From: Atribacterota bacterium
GTDB lineage: Bacteria; Atribacterota; Atribacteria; Atribacterales; Caldatribacteriaceae
Assembly: GCA_039638595.1 (NCBI GenBank)
Contig: JBDIWM010000015.1
Span: 1-40,691, forward strand
Length of the DNA: 40,691 nt
Reading direction: 5' to 3'
This document shows, piece by piece, positions 8,515 to 16,501 of the stretch. The notes below the pieces were generated by a model. The model saw only the letters and a program-made list of their open reading frames with translations, did not search any database and was not told where the DNA came from. Within the stretch, counting starts at the first letter, position 1; every line of letters starts with the position of its first letter. Made by a program: the position numbers and the translations under genes.

Positions 8515-9509
8515 TACCCAGTCGCTCCTTTTATGCATTCTACCACTTGAAATGTCCGTAAGCGGCGATTGGAAGAGTACATCCATTTTACCCTTATCGG
8601 GAAGGCAAAATCAGGCTGTAGCCGGCCCTTTTCTAACCAGAAAAGTGTGTCGATGTTATGGTACTGTCCAGGATTCGTCCTGACTACCAGCGTCACCGGC
8701 TCATCAATCCAAATTACTCCATCGATTTCAGGAAGCCTACTCAGGGCATCGTCGATTTTCTCTCGCAAACGCTGGGGTGGAAGTGGCTGAATATTGACGA
8801 GTGCTTGATTTGTGCGCAAGGGACCGACAATTTTCACATTCGCTATGTTCCTTTCAAAAGCTGCTTCATTGAGAACCCGCCAGAGGATTTCATTGCTTCT
8901 TACCACTGCCTGAGTATGATATGGGGAAACGAGCGGCTTTAATAGGTGTTTTAAAAGGCACCCTTCACGTAAGCGATGTTCTCCAATTCTTTGCACCGGC
9001 AGGTGAAAGAAGGAAGCAAGACTCTGAATTTCCTCCTTTTCTAAGTCAAAAAGAGGAGAATACGTATTGAAAAGAAACCTCATGCCACGTTTTCCCCAAC
9101 TATCGCTCTGGTTAGCACCACCCACGATGAGAACACCATTTCCGAAATGGTTTCGAATGGTTCCCAATTTGGCCTTCTTGGTGCAGAGATTGCATGATGG
9201 GCCACCTCTGGCTATTTCTTCAAGGATTGACTTTCCTGGCAAGAAGCAATGTGAAACATCAAAATAATCTCGCAGAAAAAGGACCTGACGCCGAGCTTTT
9301 TCTGGAAAATATTCTCCCCAATCCACGGTACAGGCGATAACTTTACTTTTCCCCAAAGCCAAAAGTGAAAGGAACAGGGCAACGGTGCTATCCAGACCTC
9401 CTGAAAGTGCCACCACCACTTTGGAAAACGAAACGCTGATTGCTCGAATTTCCGCAATCAGCGTTTCAGCTAAAGACAAAGGTGAATCCGCACGAATGGA
9501 AAGTGTCAT
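8514..9509 (-). CDS. PP-loop (AANH) ATP pyrophosphatase of unknown substrate
   Basis: The N-terminus has the PP-loop SGGLDST (36-42), which adenylates a substrate before thiolation or amidation. A CNLC pair (C106/C109) and GGANQSDSWGKRGMRF follow; these resemble LarE/ExsB-like PP-loop enzymes that activate tRNA bases, pterin-type cofactors or small acids. The C-terminal third (roughly residues 215-331) is not familiar to me. The gene is clamped between rpsA (ATGA overlap) and alaS (TAATG overlap), so it is translated with the translation machinery, which favours a tRNA- or translation-related role. That is inference; LarE-like sulfur transfer remains possible. Confidence 0.7.
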   Translation of the reverse strand: MTLSIRADSPLSLAETLIAEIRAISVSFSKVVVALSGGLDSTVALFLSLLALGKSKVIACTVDWGEYFPEKARRQVLFLRDYFDVSHCFLPGKSILEEIARGGPSCNLCTKKAKLGTIRNHFGNGVLIVGGANQSDSWGKRGMRFLFNTYSPLFDLEKEEIQSLASFFHLPVQRIGEHRLREGCLLKHLLKPLVSPYHTQAVVRSNEILWRVLNEAAFERNIANVKIVGPLRTNQALVNIQPLPPQRLREKIDDALSRLPEIDGVIWIDEPVTLVVRTNPGQYHNIDTLFWLEKGRLQPDFAFPIRVKWMYSSNRRLRTFQVVECIKGATG

Positions 9510-11464
9510 TTTTTGAGATTATGCAAGATGTTGGTAAGCTTCTCTCCGATAACGTCTCCCAAGGTTACCTTTCCATTTGGCGTAGCGTGTTCACGTTGTT
9601 CCTTTTCTTCTTCATCTTTCAGTGCCTGTTTGATGCTCAAACCAATTTTTCTTTCTCCATCGTCCAGCTTGATGACTTTAACCTTGACCCTTTCACCCTC
9701 TTTAAGAACTTCGGAAGGAGCGGAGATCCTCTGCTCCGATATTTCGGAAATATGAACCAGCCCATCCCATCCCTCCTCCAGTTCCACAAAGGCCCCAAAA
9801 TCGACTACTCGTACTACTTTTCCTTCATGAATGCTTCCAACTGGATATCGGTTTTTCACACTTTCCCAGGGGTCAGGAAGCAAAGCCTTTCGACTCACCA
9901 CAATCCTCTGTTCTTCTGGCTTAAACTCGATGATTTTCAACTGCAGAGTCTGGCCCTTTCGCAAAACCTGACTAGGGTGTTTCAGTGGTTCCCAATTGAT
10001 TTCTGAAAGTGGAAGTAGAGCTTCCACTTCTGGAGACAGCTCCACAAAAGCACCAAAGTTCATTAACCTTTGAATATGACCTTCCACCATGTCTCCCACT
10101 TTCAATCGGGCTTTAATCTCATCCCAAGGGCTGGGACGGAGTTGTCTTAAGCTTAAAATGAATTGTCGATTTTGCCGGTCGATGGCGATGACTTTAGCAT
10201 CAACCAACTGGTTCCTACGCAAGACTTCGTTCACCCGGCTTACCCGTTTCCAGGAAAGTTCCTCTAGGGGAATTCTCCCTTCAATTCCTTCTTCTATTTC
10301 TACCAGTGCTCCACGGGTGTTCAACTTATTGACTTTAACCTTAATCTGGCTCCCCAGAGGATATCTTTCTTCTATGCTTTCCCAGGGATCGGGAAAGACC
10401 TGTTTGAGACCCAGAGAAATTCTCTTTTTTTCTTTATCGATTTCGAGAACCCGGGCTTCCACAATATCTCCCACCTTTACCACTTCCCGGGGATGTTTCA
10501 CATAACCCCAGGAAAGGTCAGAGATATGAATGAGTCCTTCTAACCCCTCTTCAACCTCCACAAATACTCCAAAATCCTTGAGGGAAACCACCTTACCTTT
10601 GATGATTTCCCCAGGTTTGACTTTTTCTGCTATATTCTCCCATGGATCTGGAGTAAGCCGTTTGAGGCTCAGCGATATCTCTTCTTTTTCAGGATTCCAG
10701 GCAATGACTTTGGCTTCTATTTCCTGGCCCTTCTGGAAGAGTTCCTCCAGTTTTCCCACTTTCCCCCAGGATACCTCGGATACATGGAGAAGTCCATCAA
10801 TACCACCAAGGTCTACGAAAACGCCGAAGCTGGTGATATTACGAACAATTCCCTTGCGAACTTGACCAACCTTCAAGGAAGCAATGGTTTCCTGTTTACG
10901 ACGATTTAATTCTTCTTCCAGAACTACTTTACGAGAAACCACCACGTTGCGGCTGCGACGGTCAGCCTCAATAACCCTAACTTGAATGGGTTGATCCAGG
11001 AATTCATCCAGATTCCGGGGCGTCAAATCAACACAGGAAGCAGGAAGAAAAGCATTAATCCCCACATCTACAATGAGGCCACCCTTAACCTTCTTTTTTA
11101 CTTTAGCATTTAAAATTTTCCCCTTTTCCTTGCTCTCTTCTATATCAATCCAGGCACCATGATAGCGGGCCTGTTCTCGAGAAAGCCATATATAGCCTTG
11201 ATCGTCAATCTGGGTAACAATAGTCCAGACTTCTTCCCCTTCTTCTAACTGATTTTCAACTTCCCCTTCTCTTCCTTGAGCCCTTTCTTTAAAGGGAAGA
11301 ATTCCTTCTGCTTTATAGTTAATGTTGACGAAATACCCCTCTTCGCCCTTTTTAACCACTTTACCTTTGATCAGTTCTCCAGGTTTTACCACGCGGATTT
11401 GGTCCAGGTTTTCGTTCAGGAAGTCCATGGTCTGTTCTTGTACGTTTTCGTTTTCCACCTTCAC
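9506..11464 (-). CDS. rpsA: Ribosomal protein S1, seven S1 domains
   Basis: This S1-like protein brings mRNA to the 30S subunit. The 652 residues contain seven consecutive OB-fold S1 repeats at about 27-96, 112-180, 197-269, 283-355, 368-441, 454-527 and 541-613, then a short charged tail. Repeats 3-7 keep the FGxFV, GLxHxSE or equivalent pattern and most end in DPW-type linkers; repeats 1 and 2 are more diverged, as in ribosome-binding domains of E. coli S1. E. coli S1 has six repeats. The start is GTG at 11464 with AGGA eight bases upstream; a second GTG at 11458 is equally possible. A promoter and a structured leader lie upstream. Confidence 0.93.
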   Translation of the reverse strand: MKVENENVQEQTMDFLNENLDQIRVVKPGELIKGKVVKKGEEGYFVNINYKAEGILPFKERAQGREGEVENQLEEGEEVWTIVTQIDDQGYIWLSREQARYHGAWIDIEESKEKGKILNAKVKKKVKGGLIVDVGINAFLPASCVDLTPRNLDEFLDQPIQVRVIEADRRSRNVVVSRKVVLEEELNRRKQETIASLKVGQVRKGIVRNITSFGVFVDLGGIDGLLHVSEVSWGKVGKLEELFQKGQEIEAKVIAWNPEKEEISLSLKRLTPDPWENIAEKVKPGEIIKGKVVSLKDFGVFVEVEEGLEGLIHISDLSWGYVKHPREVVKVGDIVEARVLEIDKEKKRISLGLKQVFPDPWESIEERYPLGSQIKVKVNKLNTRGALVEIEEGIEGRIPLEELSWKRVSRVNEVLRRNQLVDAKVIAIDRQNRQFILSLRQLRPSPWDEIKARLKVGDMVEGHIQRLMNFGAFVELSPEVEALLPLSEINWEPLKHPSQVLRKGQTLQLKIIEFKPEEQRIVVSRKALLPDPWESVKNRYPVGSIHEGKVVRVVDFGAFVELEEGWDGLVHISEISEQRISAPSEVLKEGERVKVKVIKLDDGERKIGLSIKQALKDEEEKEQREHATPNGKVTLGDVIGEKLTNILHNLKK

Positions 11465-11497
11465 GCACTCCTTCCTCGGTTTCCGTACTCACAATAT

Positions 11498-11654
11498 GTG
11501 ACCCCGCTTTTGCGGTGTGCCAACCGCTTTGATCCTCGTCCTCAAAAAGGTGGGTACCCTCTCAAGTAAACCTTGGTTTACCTGACGTTCGGGTTCCCGA
11601 GACAAGGGTGTTGGGTCAAAGCCTTCTTTGGCATCACCAACAAAGCAGGGTCAC
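11498..11654 (-). ncRNA. Structured RNA between aspS and rpsA: 6S RNA candidate or rpsA leader
   Basis: On the minus strand this stretch folds into nested helices that I checked base by base. A 13-bp closing stem joins 11654-11642 to 11510-11498 with one GU pair, a 7-bp perfect inner stem joins 11622-11616 to 11532-11526, and a 9-bp apical hairpin spans 11584-11563 with loop CAAG. A small TCGGG/CCCGA hairpin lies at 11600-11589. A promoter at 11686-11714 would give a transcript of about 180 nt. Size, long closing stem and location just downstream of aspS recall 6S RNA (one Bacillus 6S gene lies there, as I remember). No terminator separates it from rpsA, so a cis-acting leader is equally possible. 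SRP RNA, RNase P RNA and tmRNA motifs were not found. Confidence 0.5.
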
Positions 11655-11685
11655 GAACCGATTATCCTTTTTTGACTGCAAAAAC

Positions 11686-11714
11686 ATAATAGCACAAGAA
11701 CAATATTTTTTCAA
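11686..11714 (-). promoter_or_regulatory. Sigma70-type promoter for the structured RNA and rpsA
   Basis: The -35 box TTGAAA (11714-11709) overlaps the aspS stop codon. A 17-bp spacer leads to the -10 box TATTAT (11691-11686), giving a start near 11680. It provides rpsA with a promoter independent of the hisS-aspS transcript. Confidence 0.6.
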
Positions 11715-13453
11715 ATTTTCTCTGCAATACGTATTCCTAAAACTTTGAGTTGCTCCTCTTCCACCTTAGATGGTGCGCCAGTTAAAAGACACACCCCCTT
11801 CTGAGTTTTGGGGAAAGGAATGACCTCCCGGATGGAATCTTCGCCACACATGAGCATAACTAACCGATCAAATCCTAGAGCAATTCCCCCATGAGGAGGG
11901 CAGCCATATCGAAGCGCTTCAACGAAGAACCCAAATTTTTCCTGAATGGCCTGCTCATTCAGATTTAGAAGCCGGAAAATTTTCTGCTGAAGGTTGGTAT
12001 CATGAATTCTGATACTCCCTCCCCCCACTTCGTATCCATTAAGGACTACATCGTAGGCTTTTGCTCGCACTAAGGAAGGATTATCTTCTAAGAGGGAAAG
12101 ATCTCCGTCGAGTGGTGCAGTAAAAGGATGGTGGACTGAATCCCAACGTTTTTCTTCCTCATTCCATTCAAAAAGCGGAAAATCAACCACCCAGCAAAAT
12201 TGGAAATCACCAGCACGTACGCTTTCCTTTCCAATTTGCAAACGGACATTGCCCATGAATTCAAGAAGCGAATCCTTTTCCCCAGAAACCAAAAGGAGTA
12301 CCGAGTTTTTCTGAAACTGATATTGAGCAAAAAGTTCTGCAAATGTCGACTCCTTTAACTTACCCTTCAAGGGAGAAGTCCACTCGGTGGTTGAACCCTT
12401 CACCCATGATAGCGTCAAATTCTTACCCTTTGCTTCCTGAGCCAGCGCGTCAAGTTTTTTACGAGAGAGTACCTCTCCTTCCGGGAAAAACAGAGCCTTA
12501 ACCAGGATTCCCTGATCTTTCTGAGATGGAAATGACTCTCCCTGAAAAATCTCGGTGAGGTCATCAATGGTAACCGGGATTCTCAAGTCAGGCTTATCCA
12601 CGCCGTACTTTTCCATAGCTTCATGATATCGGAGAACTGGGAAGGGAACCTCTACATCATGTCCCAGGACTTCTTTAAAAAGATAGGCAACCATATTCTC
12701 GGTAAGACGCATTACGTCGAGCGAATCTACAAAGGACATTTCAATATCGATCTGCGTAAATTCAGGCTGTCGGTCGGAACGCAAATCTTCGTCGCGAAAA
12801 CAGCGAACGATTTGGAAATAGCGATCAAAACCAGCAACCATGAGCATCTGCTTGAAAAGTTGAGGAGATTGAGGGAGGGCATAAAACGCACCCGGATTTA
12901 AACGACTGGGAACCAGAAAATCTCTGGCACCCTCAGGCGTGCTTTTGGTAAGGAAAGGTGTTTCCACTTCTACAAATCCCTCTCTACTCAGATAATAACG
13001 TATGTTCTGGGCGGCTCGATGACGGAGTATGATATTATCCCGCATTTTCGGACGTCGCAAATCGAGGTATCTGTATCGGAGCCGAAGTGCTTCGTCAATC
13101 TCTTTCTTTCCATCAATTTCAAAGGGAAGAAGCTCGGAAGTAGAGAGCGTCTTCAGTGCTTTCACCTCTACCTCAATTGCTCCAGTGGGAATCTTAGGAT
13201 TAACGAGTCCCTCGGGTCTTGCTCGTACCATGCCTTTTACCTGGATAACATACTCTGGTTTAAGTTTCAGGGATTCAGCGTAAATCTCCCTTTGGTTAGA
13301 GTCTAAAACAATCTGTGTAATACCAAAGCGATCTCTGAGATCAACAAAAACAATGCCTCCATGGTCTCGAATCCGATTAACCCAGCCAGCCAAAGTCACC
13401 TCTTTACCAATGTGTTCTTTCCGCAGTTCACCACAAGTATGTGTTCTCAACAA
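11711..13453 (-). CDS. aspS: Aspartyl-tRNA synthetase, bacterial type
   Basis: This class II synthetase charges tRNA-Asp (possibly also tRNA-Asn; no Gat genes are seen here). The 580 residues contain the N-terminal OB anticodon-binding domain (GWVNRIRDHGGIVFVDLRD), motif 2 FRDEDLRSDRQPEFTQ, a bacterial GAD insertion and motif 3 GIALGFDRLVMLM. The start is TTG at 13453, nine bases after AGGAGG, inside the last codons of hisS (26 bp overlap). The hisS-aspS pair is widespread in bacteria. The stop codon is overlapped by the -35 box of the next promoter. Confidence 0.96.
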   Translation of the reverse strand: MLRTHTCGELRKEHIGKEVTLAGWVNRIRDHGGIVFVDLRDRFGITQIVLDSNQREIYAESLKLKPEYVIQVKGMVRARPEGLVNPKIPTGAIEVEVKALKTLSTSELLPFEIDGKKEIDEALRLRYRYLDLRRPKMRDNIILRHRAAQNIRYYLSREGFVEVETPFLTKSTPEGARDFLVPSRLNPGAFYALPQSPQLFKQMLMVAGFDRYFQIVRCFRDEDLRSDRQPEFTQIDIEMSFVDSLDVMRLTENMVAYLFKEVLGHDVEVPFPVLRYHEAMEKYGVDKPDLRIPVTIDDLTEIFQGESFPSQKDQGILVKALFFPEGEVLSRKKLDALAQEAKGKNLTLSWVKGSTTEWTSPLKGKLKESTFAELFAQYQFQKNSVLLLVSGEKDSLLEFMGNVRLQIGKESVRAGDFQFCWVVDFPLFEWNEEEKRWDSVHHPFTAPLDGDLSLLEDNPSLVRAKAYDVVLNGYEVGGGSIRIHDTNLQQKIFRLLNLNEQAIQEKFGFFVEALRYGCPPHGGIALGFDRLVMLMCGEDSIREVIPFPKTQKGVCLLTGAPSKVEEEQLKVLGIRIAEKI

Positions 13454-14720
13454 TGGAAATCTCCTCCTGTAACTTTTTTAAAAGTTCTTCCTGTGAGAGA
13501 GAAACCTGCTCTCCTGAAACCATATCCTTGAGAAGAAAGACAGATTTCTGGATTTCTTCTTCTCCAAGTATAATCACCCAGCGAACTCCCACCTTTTGGG
13601 CTCTCTTCAGATGGTACTTAAGCGCTTTATCGGCAAATTCCGTATAGAAAGGAACTCTATGCTCTAACAGGAGCCTGCTCAAGACCAAAAGGTGTTTTTC
13701 ACTTTCCTTGCCGAGAGGAGCAAGGTACACCCCAAAATGCTCTGGAGCAACGTTTTTCTCTTCCTTTTGAAGGAGTAACACAATCCGTTCCATACCTGCG
13801 GCGAATCCCACCCCTGGTACTCTCTGGTCCCCCAGGGCTTGGGAGAGATTGTCATATCGTCCTCCACCCCCTACAGCGTCCTGAGCACCCAATTCCCCAG
13901 TTTTCACTTCAAAAGCAGTTCTTGTATAGTAATCAAGTCCGCGCACTAGATAAGGGTTGACAGTAAAGGGAATACTCAAAGTGGTTAAAGTTTGAAGGAG
14001 TTCCTCCTGGTGCTTGCGACAATCGCCACAGAGAAAATCCTGCAAGTTGGGAAAGGCAGTCGACCGCAAAACTGCCTGGCAGGTTTCAACCTTACAGTCC
14101 AGAATCCTCAGAGGATTCCTCTCTAACCGGTTTTGACAGTTGGAGCAGAGCTCGTCACTCCTCTCTTGGAAGAAATTTTTCAGTGCCTCAACGTAAGCTG
14201 GTTTACAGCAGTCACATCCTAAACTGTTGATTTCCAGAGAAAGTTTTCTTAAACCCAGTTTTTCATATATTGTCCAGGCAATAAGAATGACTTCGGCATC
14301 ACAGGCTGAGCTTTCGAAACCAATCGCCTCAAAGCCAAACTGATGAAATTGCCTCATTCTCCCAGCCTGGGGTCGTTCATAGCGGAACATCGGTCCCAGG
14401 TAAAACCACTTTACCCGTGGTTCATGTACCGCAAACCTTTGTTCCAGGTATGCTCTCATTACCGGCGCAGTTCCTTCCGGACGAAGAGTAAGGCTTCTAC
14501 CTCCCTTGTCCAAAAAGGTGTACATCTCTTTCTGAACGATATCCGTTCCTTCTCCTACCCCTCGAGCAAAGAGTTCGGTACTTTCGAAAACTGGGGTTCG
14601 AATTTCCTGATATCCAAAGAACCGAGCTACACTATATACTGTTTCTTCAATCCTCCTCCAAAGATGAATTTCACGACCCAAAATATCTCTTGTTCCTTTA
14701 GGGACTTTTAATTGAGGCAT
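13428..14720 (-). CDS. hisS: Histidyl-tRNA synthetase
   Basis: This class II synthetase charges tRNA-His. At 430 residues it shows KVPKGTRDILG at the N-terminus, TLRPEGTAPVMRAY (motif 2 region), the histidine-specific LVRGLDYYTRTAFEV, GGGRYDNL and a C-terminal anticodon-binding domain. The two CxxC pairs around residues 195-225 (CSNC, CGDC) lie in the insertion domain and could hold zinc. It starts with ATG 24 bases after the mgtC-like gene and overlaps aspS. Confidence 0.96.
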   Translation of the reverse strand: MPQLKVPKGTRDILGREIHLWRRIEETVYSVARFFGYQEIRTPVFESTELFARGVGEGTDIVQKEMYTFLDKGGRSLTLRPEGTAPVMRAYLEQRFAVHEPRVKWFYLGPMFRYERPQAGRMRQFHQFGFEAIGFESSACDAEVILIAWTIYEKLGLRKLSLEINSLGCDCCKPAYVEALKNFFQERSDELCSNCQNRLERNPLRILDCKVETCQAVLRSTAFPNLQDFLCGDCRKHQEELLQTLTTLSIPFTVNPYLVRGLDYYTRTAFEVKTGELGAQDAVGGGGRYDNLSQALGDQRVPGVGFAAGMERIVLLLQKEEKNVAPEHFGVYLAPLGKESEKHLLVLSRLLLEHRVPFYTEFADKALKYHLKRAQKVGVRWVIILGEEEIQKSVFLLKDMVSGEQVSLSQEELLKKLQEEISIVENTYLW

Positions 14721-14744
14721 CGCTTCCCTCTGTCCTCCTAGTCT

Positions 14745-15410
14745 TTAGAGTATTTCCACTTCCTTCACAGTTTCTATCTCCTGAAATACAGAAATTAACT
14801 GCGTCACGGTCTGTGAAGGAGACAGAACAATCTGCAACCTGCAGTCCATACGCCCTCCTTTTTCCTCCCGAAGCCTTATTTTTTCAATGTTAACGCCTAG
14901 CTCACCTAACTTTGTTCCAATTTGGCCCAGCACACCTGGCTGGTTCAGAATGGAAAGTCGAAGTACCAGAACTCCTTTTTTGATAAACCTTTCCTCAAGA
15001 TATTCAAGAAGCCAGAGCGTCACAAAGATAAGACCGGCGCTGACGAAACCAGCGAAAAACAATCCTGAGCCCAGAGCAATCCCAATACCACTCACCGCCC
15101 AGAGGCTGGCTGCTGTAGTAAGACCGGTTACCGATGGACCGTATCGAAAGATCGTACCTGCTCCCAGAAATCCAATACCGCTTACAATTTGAGCGGTGAT
15201 GCGGGCTGGGTCAGAACCCATCTTCTCAAACGCGAAGATCGAAATAAGAGTAATAAGGGCAGAACCAACACAAACTAGAATGTGAGTCCGAAGACCTGCT
15301 GGCTTCTCAGCCAGTTCTCTTTGCCATCCGATAAGCCCACCGGCAAAAAAAGCCGCAAGCAGCCTTACAATAAAGTGGGTATATTCGTTGGTCAAAAGGT
15401 TAATCTCCAT
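14745..15410 (-). CDS. MgtC/SapB-family membrane protein
   Basis: About 221 residues from ATG 15410. Four to five hydrophobic segments carry the MgtC core (AGGLIGWQRELAEKPAGLRTHILVC is the family landmark, here split by my reading as AGGLIGWQRE and GLRTHILVCVGSAL). GFLGAGTIF and LTTAASLWAVSGIGIALG follow, then a soluble C-terminal ACT-like domain (about 150-221). MgtC relatives affect magnesium homeostasis and F-ATPase activity, but for most members the function is unknown. The frame is open for 33 codons upstream, overlapping the kinase gene; I chose 15410 because it gives a normal N-terminus and an 11 bp overlap. Confidence 0.85.
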   Translation of the reverse strand: MEINLLTNEYTHFIVRLLAAFFAGGLIGWQRELAEKPAGLRTHILVCVGSALITLISIFAFEKMGSDPARITAQIVSGIGFLGAGTIFRYGPSVTGLTTAASLWAVSGIGIALGSGLFFAGFVSAGLIFVTLWLLEYLEERFIKKGVLVLRLSILNQPGVLGQIGTKLGELGVNIEKIRLREEKGGRMDCRLQIVLSPSQTVTQLISVFQEIETVKEVEIL

Positions 15411-16359
15411 CGATAATCTGTACCTCACCATCCCCAGCTTTTTCGACGAATTTTTCAATATCTCGCATGTGTGGAAGAGCACTCTGAGCTCCAATTCTCG
15501 TACAGGCAATTGCTCCTGCAGTATTGGCTAGCTTCAGTGCCTCAAGCCAGCTTTTACCCATTCCAATGCCCATAACAAGACCAGCATTAAATGCATCCCC
15601 TGCGGCGGTGGTATCTTCCACTTTGATCGCTCTCGGGGGAAGATAAATGAATTTCCCGTCTTCGTAAGCTGCCATGGCTCCTTGTTCTCCCAACGTAATC
15701 ACAGCTCGCGCCTTGCAACGTTTTCCAAGAGTGTTGATGGCTTCCTTGGCTTTTTCGAGAGAGTTAATTTCTATTCCACTTAAAACTTCCGCCTCGTATT
15801 TATTTGGAGTAATTATATCATCTGAAGACAAAATTTCTATAGGGAAAGGCTGCGCTGGTGCAGGATTGAGCACCACTCGTACCCCGTACCGGTGGGCATT
15901 TTCTATCGATTTCCACACCACTTCCTTAGGAATCTCGAGCTGCAGGAGGAGAAAATCGGAAGATTTGAAGAGTTCCGTAGCCCCGTCAATGTCCTCCACC
16001 GATAGTTCCATGTTCGCTCCAGGAGCAACGAGGATACGGTTTTCACCGTTTTCATCTACGAAGATGAAAGCCAGGCCGGTATGAGTTAGTGGTTTCCGGG
16101 TGACGAAATGAAAATCCACGTTTTCCTGTTCGAGATTAAGGAGCAAGCGATCTCCAAATTCATCATCTCCTACTTTGCCAATCATGCTCACCCATGCTCC
16201 AAGGCGCGCACAGGCAATAGCCTGGTTATTTCCCTTCCCTCCAGGGAACATAGAAAAGCCTCTGGCGAAGAGGTTTTCGCCAACTTCGGGCATCCGGTTA
16301 ATTTTTAAAACCATGTCCAGATTTAGACTCCCTATAACCAGGATTCGGGGTTTCTGCAA
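15400..16359 (-). CDS. rbsK: Ribokinase (PfkB family sugar kinase)
   Basis: This enzyme phosphorylates ribose or a related sugar to feed the pentose phosphate pool. GSLNLDMVLKINRMPEVGE and PGGKGNNQAIACARLGA at the N-terminus and DTTAAGDAFNAGL (anion hole plus catalytic Asp) are the two PfkB signatures and match ribokinase best. A GTG at 16368 lies inside the ribosome binding site GGGAGGT. TTG at 16359, eight bases after GGAGG, is the likelier start and gives MQKPRILVIGSLN. It is the first gene after a strong promoter and divergent from purH. No ribose transporter is nearby, so nucleoside-derived ribose is a plausible substrate. Confidence 0.85.
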   Translation of the reverse strand: MQKPRILVIGSLNLDMVLKINRMPEVGENLFARGFSMFPGGKGNNQAIACARLGAWVSMIGKVGDDEFGDRLLLNLEQENVDFHFVTRKPLTHTGLAFIFVDENGENRILVAPGANMELSVEDIDGATELFKSSDFLLLQLEIPKEVVWKSIENAHRYGVRVVLNPAPAQPFPIEILSSDDIITPNKYEAEVLSGIEINSLEKAKEAINTLGKRCKARAVITLGEQGAMAAYEDGKFIYLPPRAIKVEDTTAAGDAFNAGLVMGIGMGKSWLEALKLANTAGAIACTRIGAQSALPHMRDIEKFVEKAGDGEVQIIDGD

Positions 16360-16398
16360 CGGTGGCACCTCCCTTACTGAGAAACTTTTACGGTACCT

Positions 16399-16427
16399 AT
16401 TATAGTCTTTTCAGGGAATATCACCAA
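16399..16427 (-). promoter_or_regulatory. Promoter for the rbsK-to-pilC gene run
   Basis: The -35 box TTGGTG (16427-16422), a 17-bp spacer and a consensus -10 box TATAAT (16404-16399) lie 30-60 bases upstream of the kinase gene. It faces the purH promoter in a 130-bp divergent region. Confidence 0.7.
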
Positions 16428-16437
16428 AATTCCTTAG

Positions 16438-16465
16438 TTGCAAATCCACACCAGTAAGGTAGAAT
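16438..16465 (+). promoter_or_regulatory. Promoter for purH-aspA-hydF
   Basis: TTGCAA at 16438-16443, a 16-bp spacer and TAGAAT at 16460-16465, followed by GGGGAAGGTGAG and the purH ATG at 16502. No PurR-like operator or riboswitch is evident. Confidence 0.55.
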
Positions 16466-16501
16466 GAAAGCGATTCAAAATTTTTCGGGGAAGGTGAGAA
16501 C

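Noticed and set aside
9440-10006. A 188-codon plus-strand open frame
   Set aside because: It is antisense to rpsA and the PP-loop gene; phenylalanine- and leucine-rich composition is typical of a shadow frame.
11545-11560. T-box-like sequence AGGTGGGTACC on the plus strand
   Set aside because: The match to the T-box AGGGUGGUACCGCG is partial, and the plus strand leads into the antisense side of aspS, so no gene would be controlled.
11498-11680. SRP RNA, RNase P RNA or tmRNA at the aspS-rpsA gap
   Set aside because: The conserved SRP GGUCAGG/GGAAG loop, the RNase P GAGGAAAGUCC core and a tmRNA alanine acceptor/tag frame are absent.
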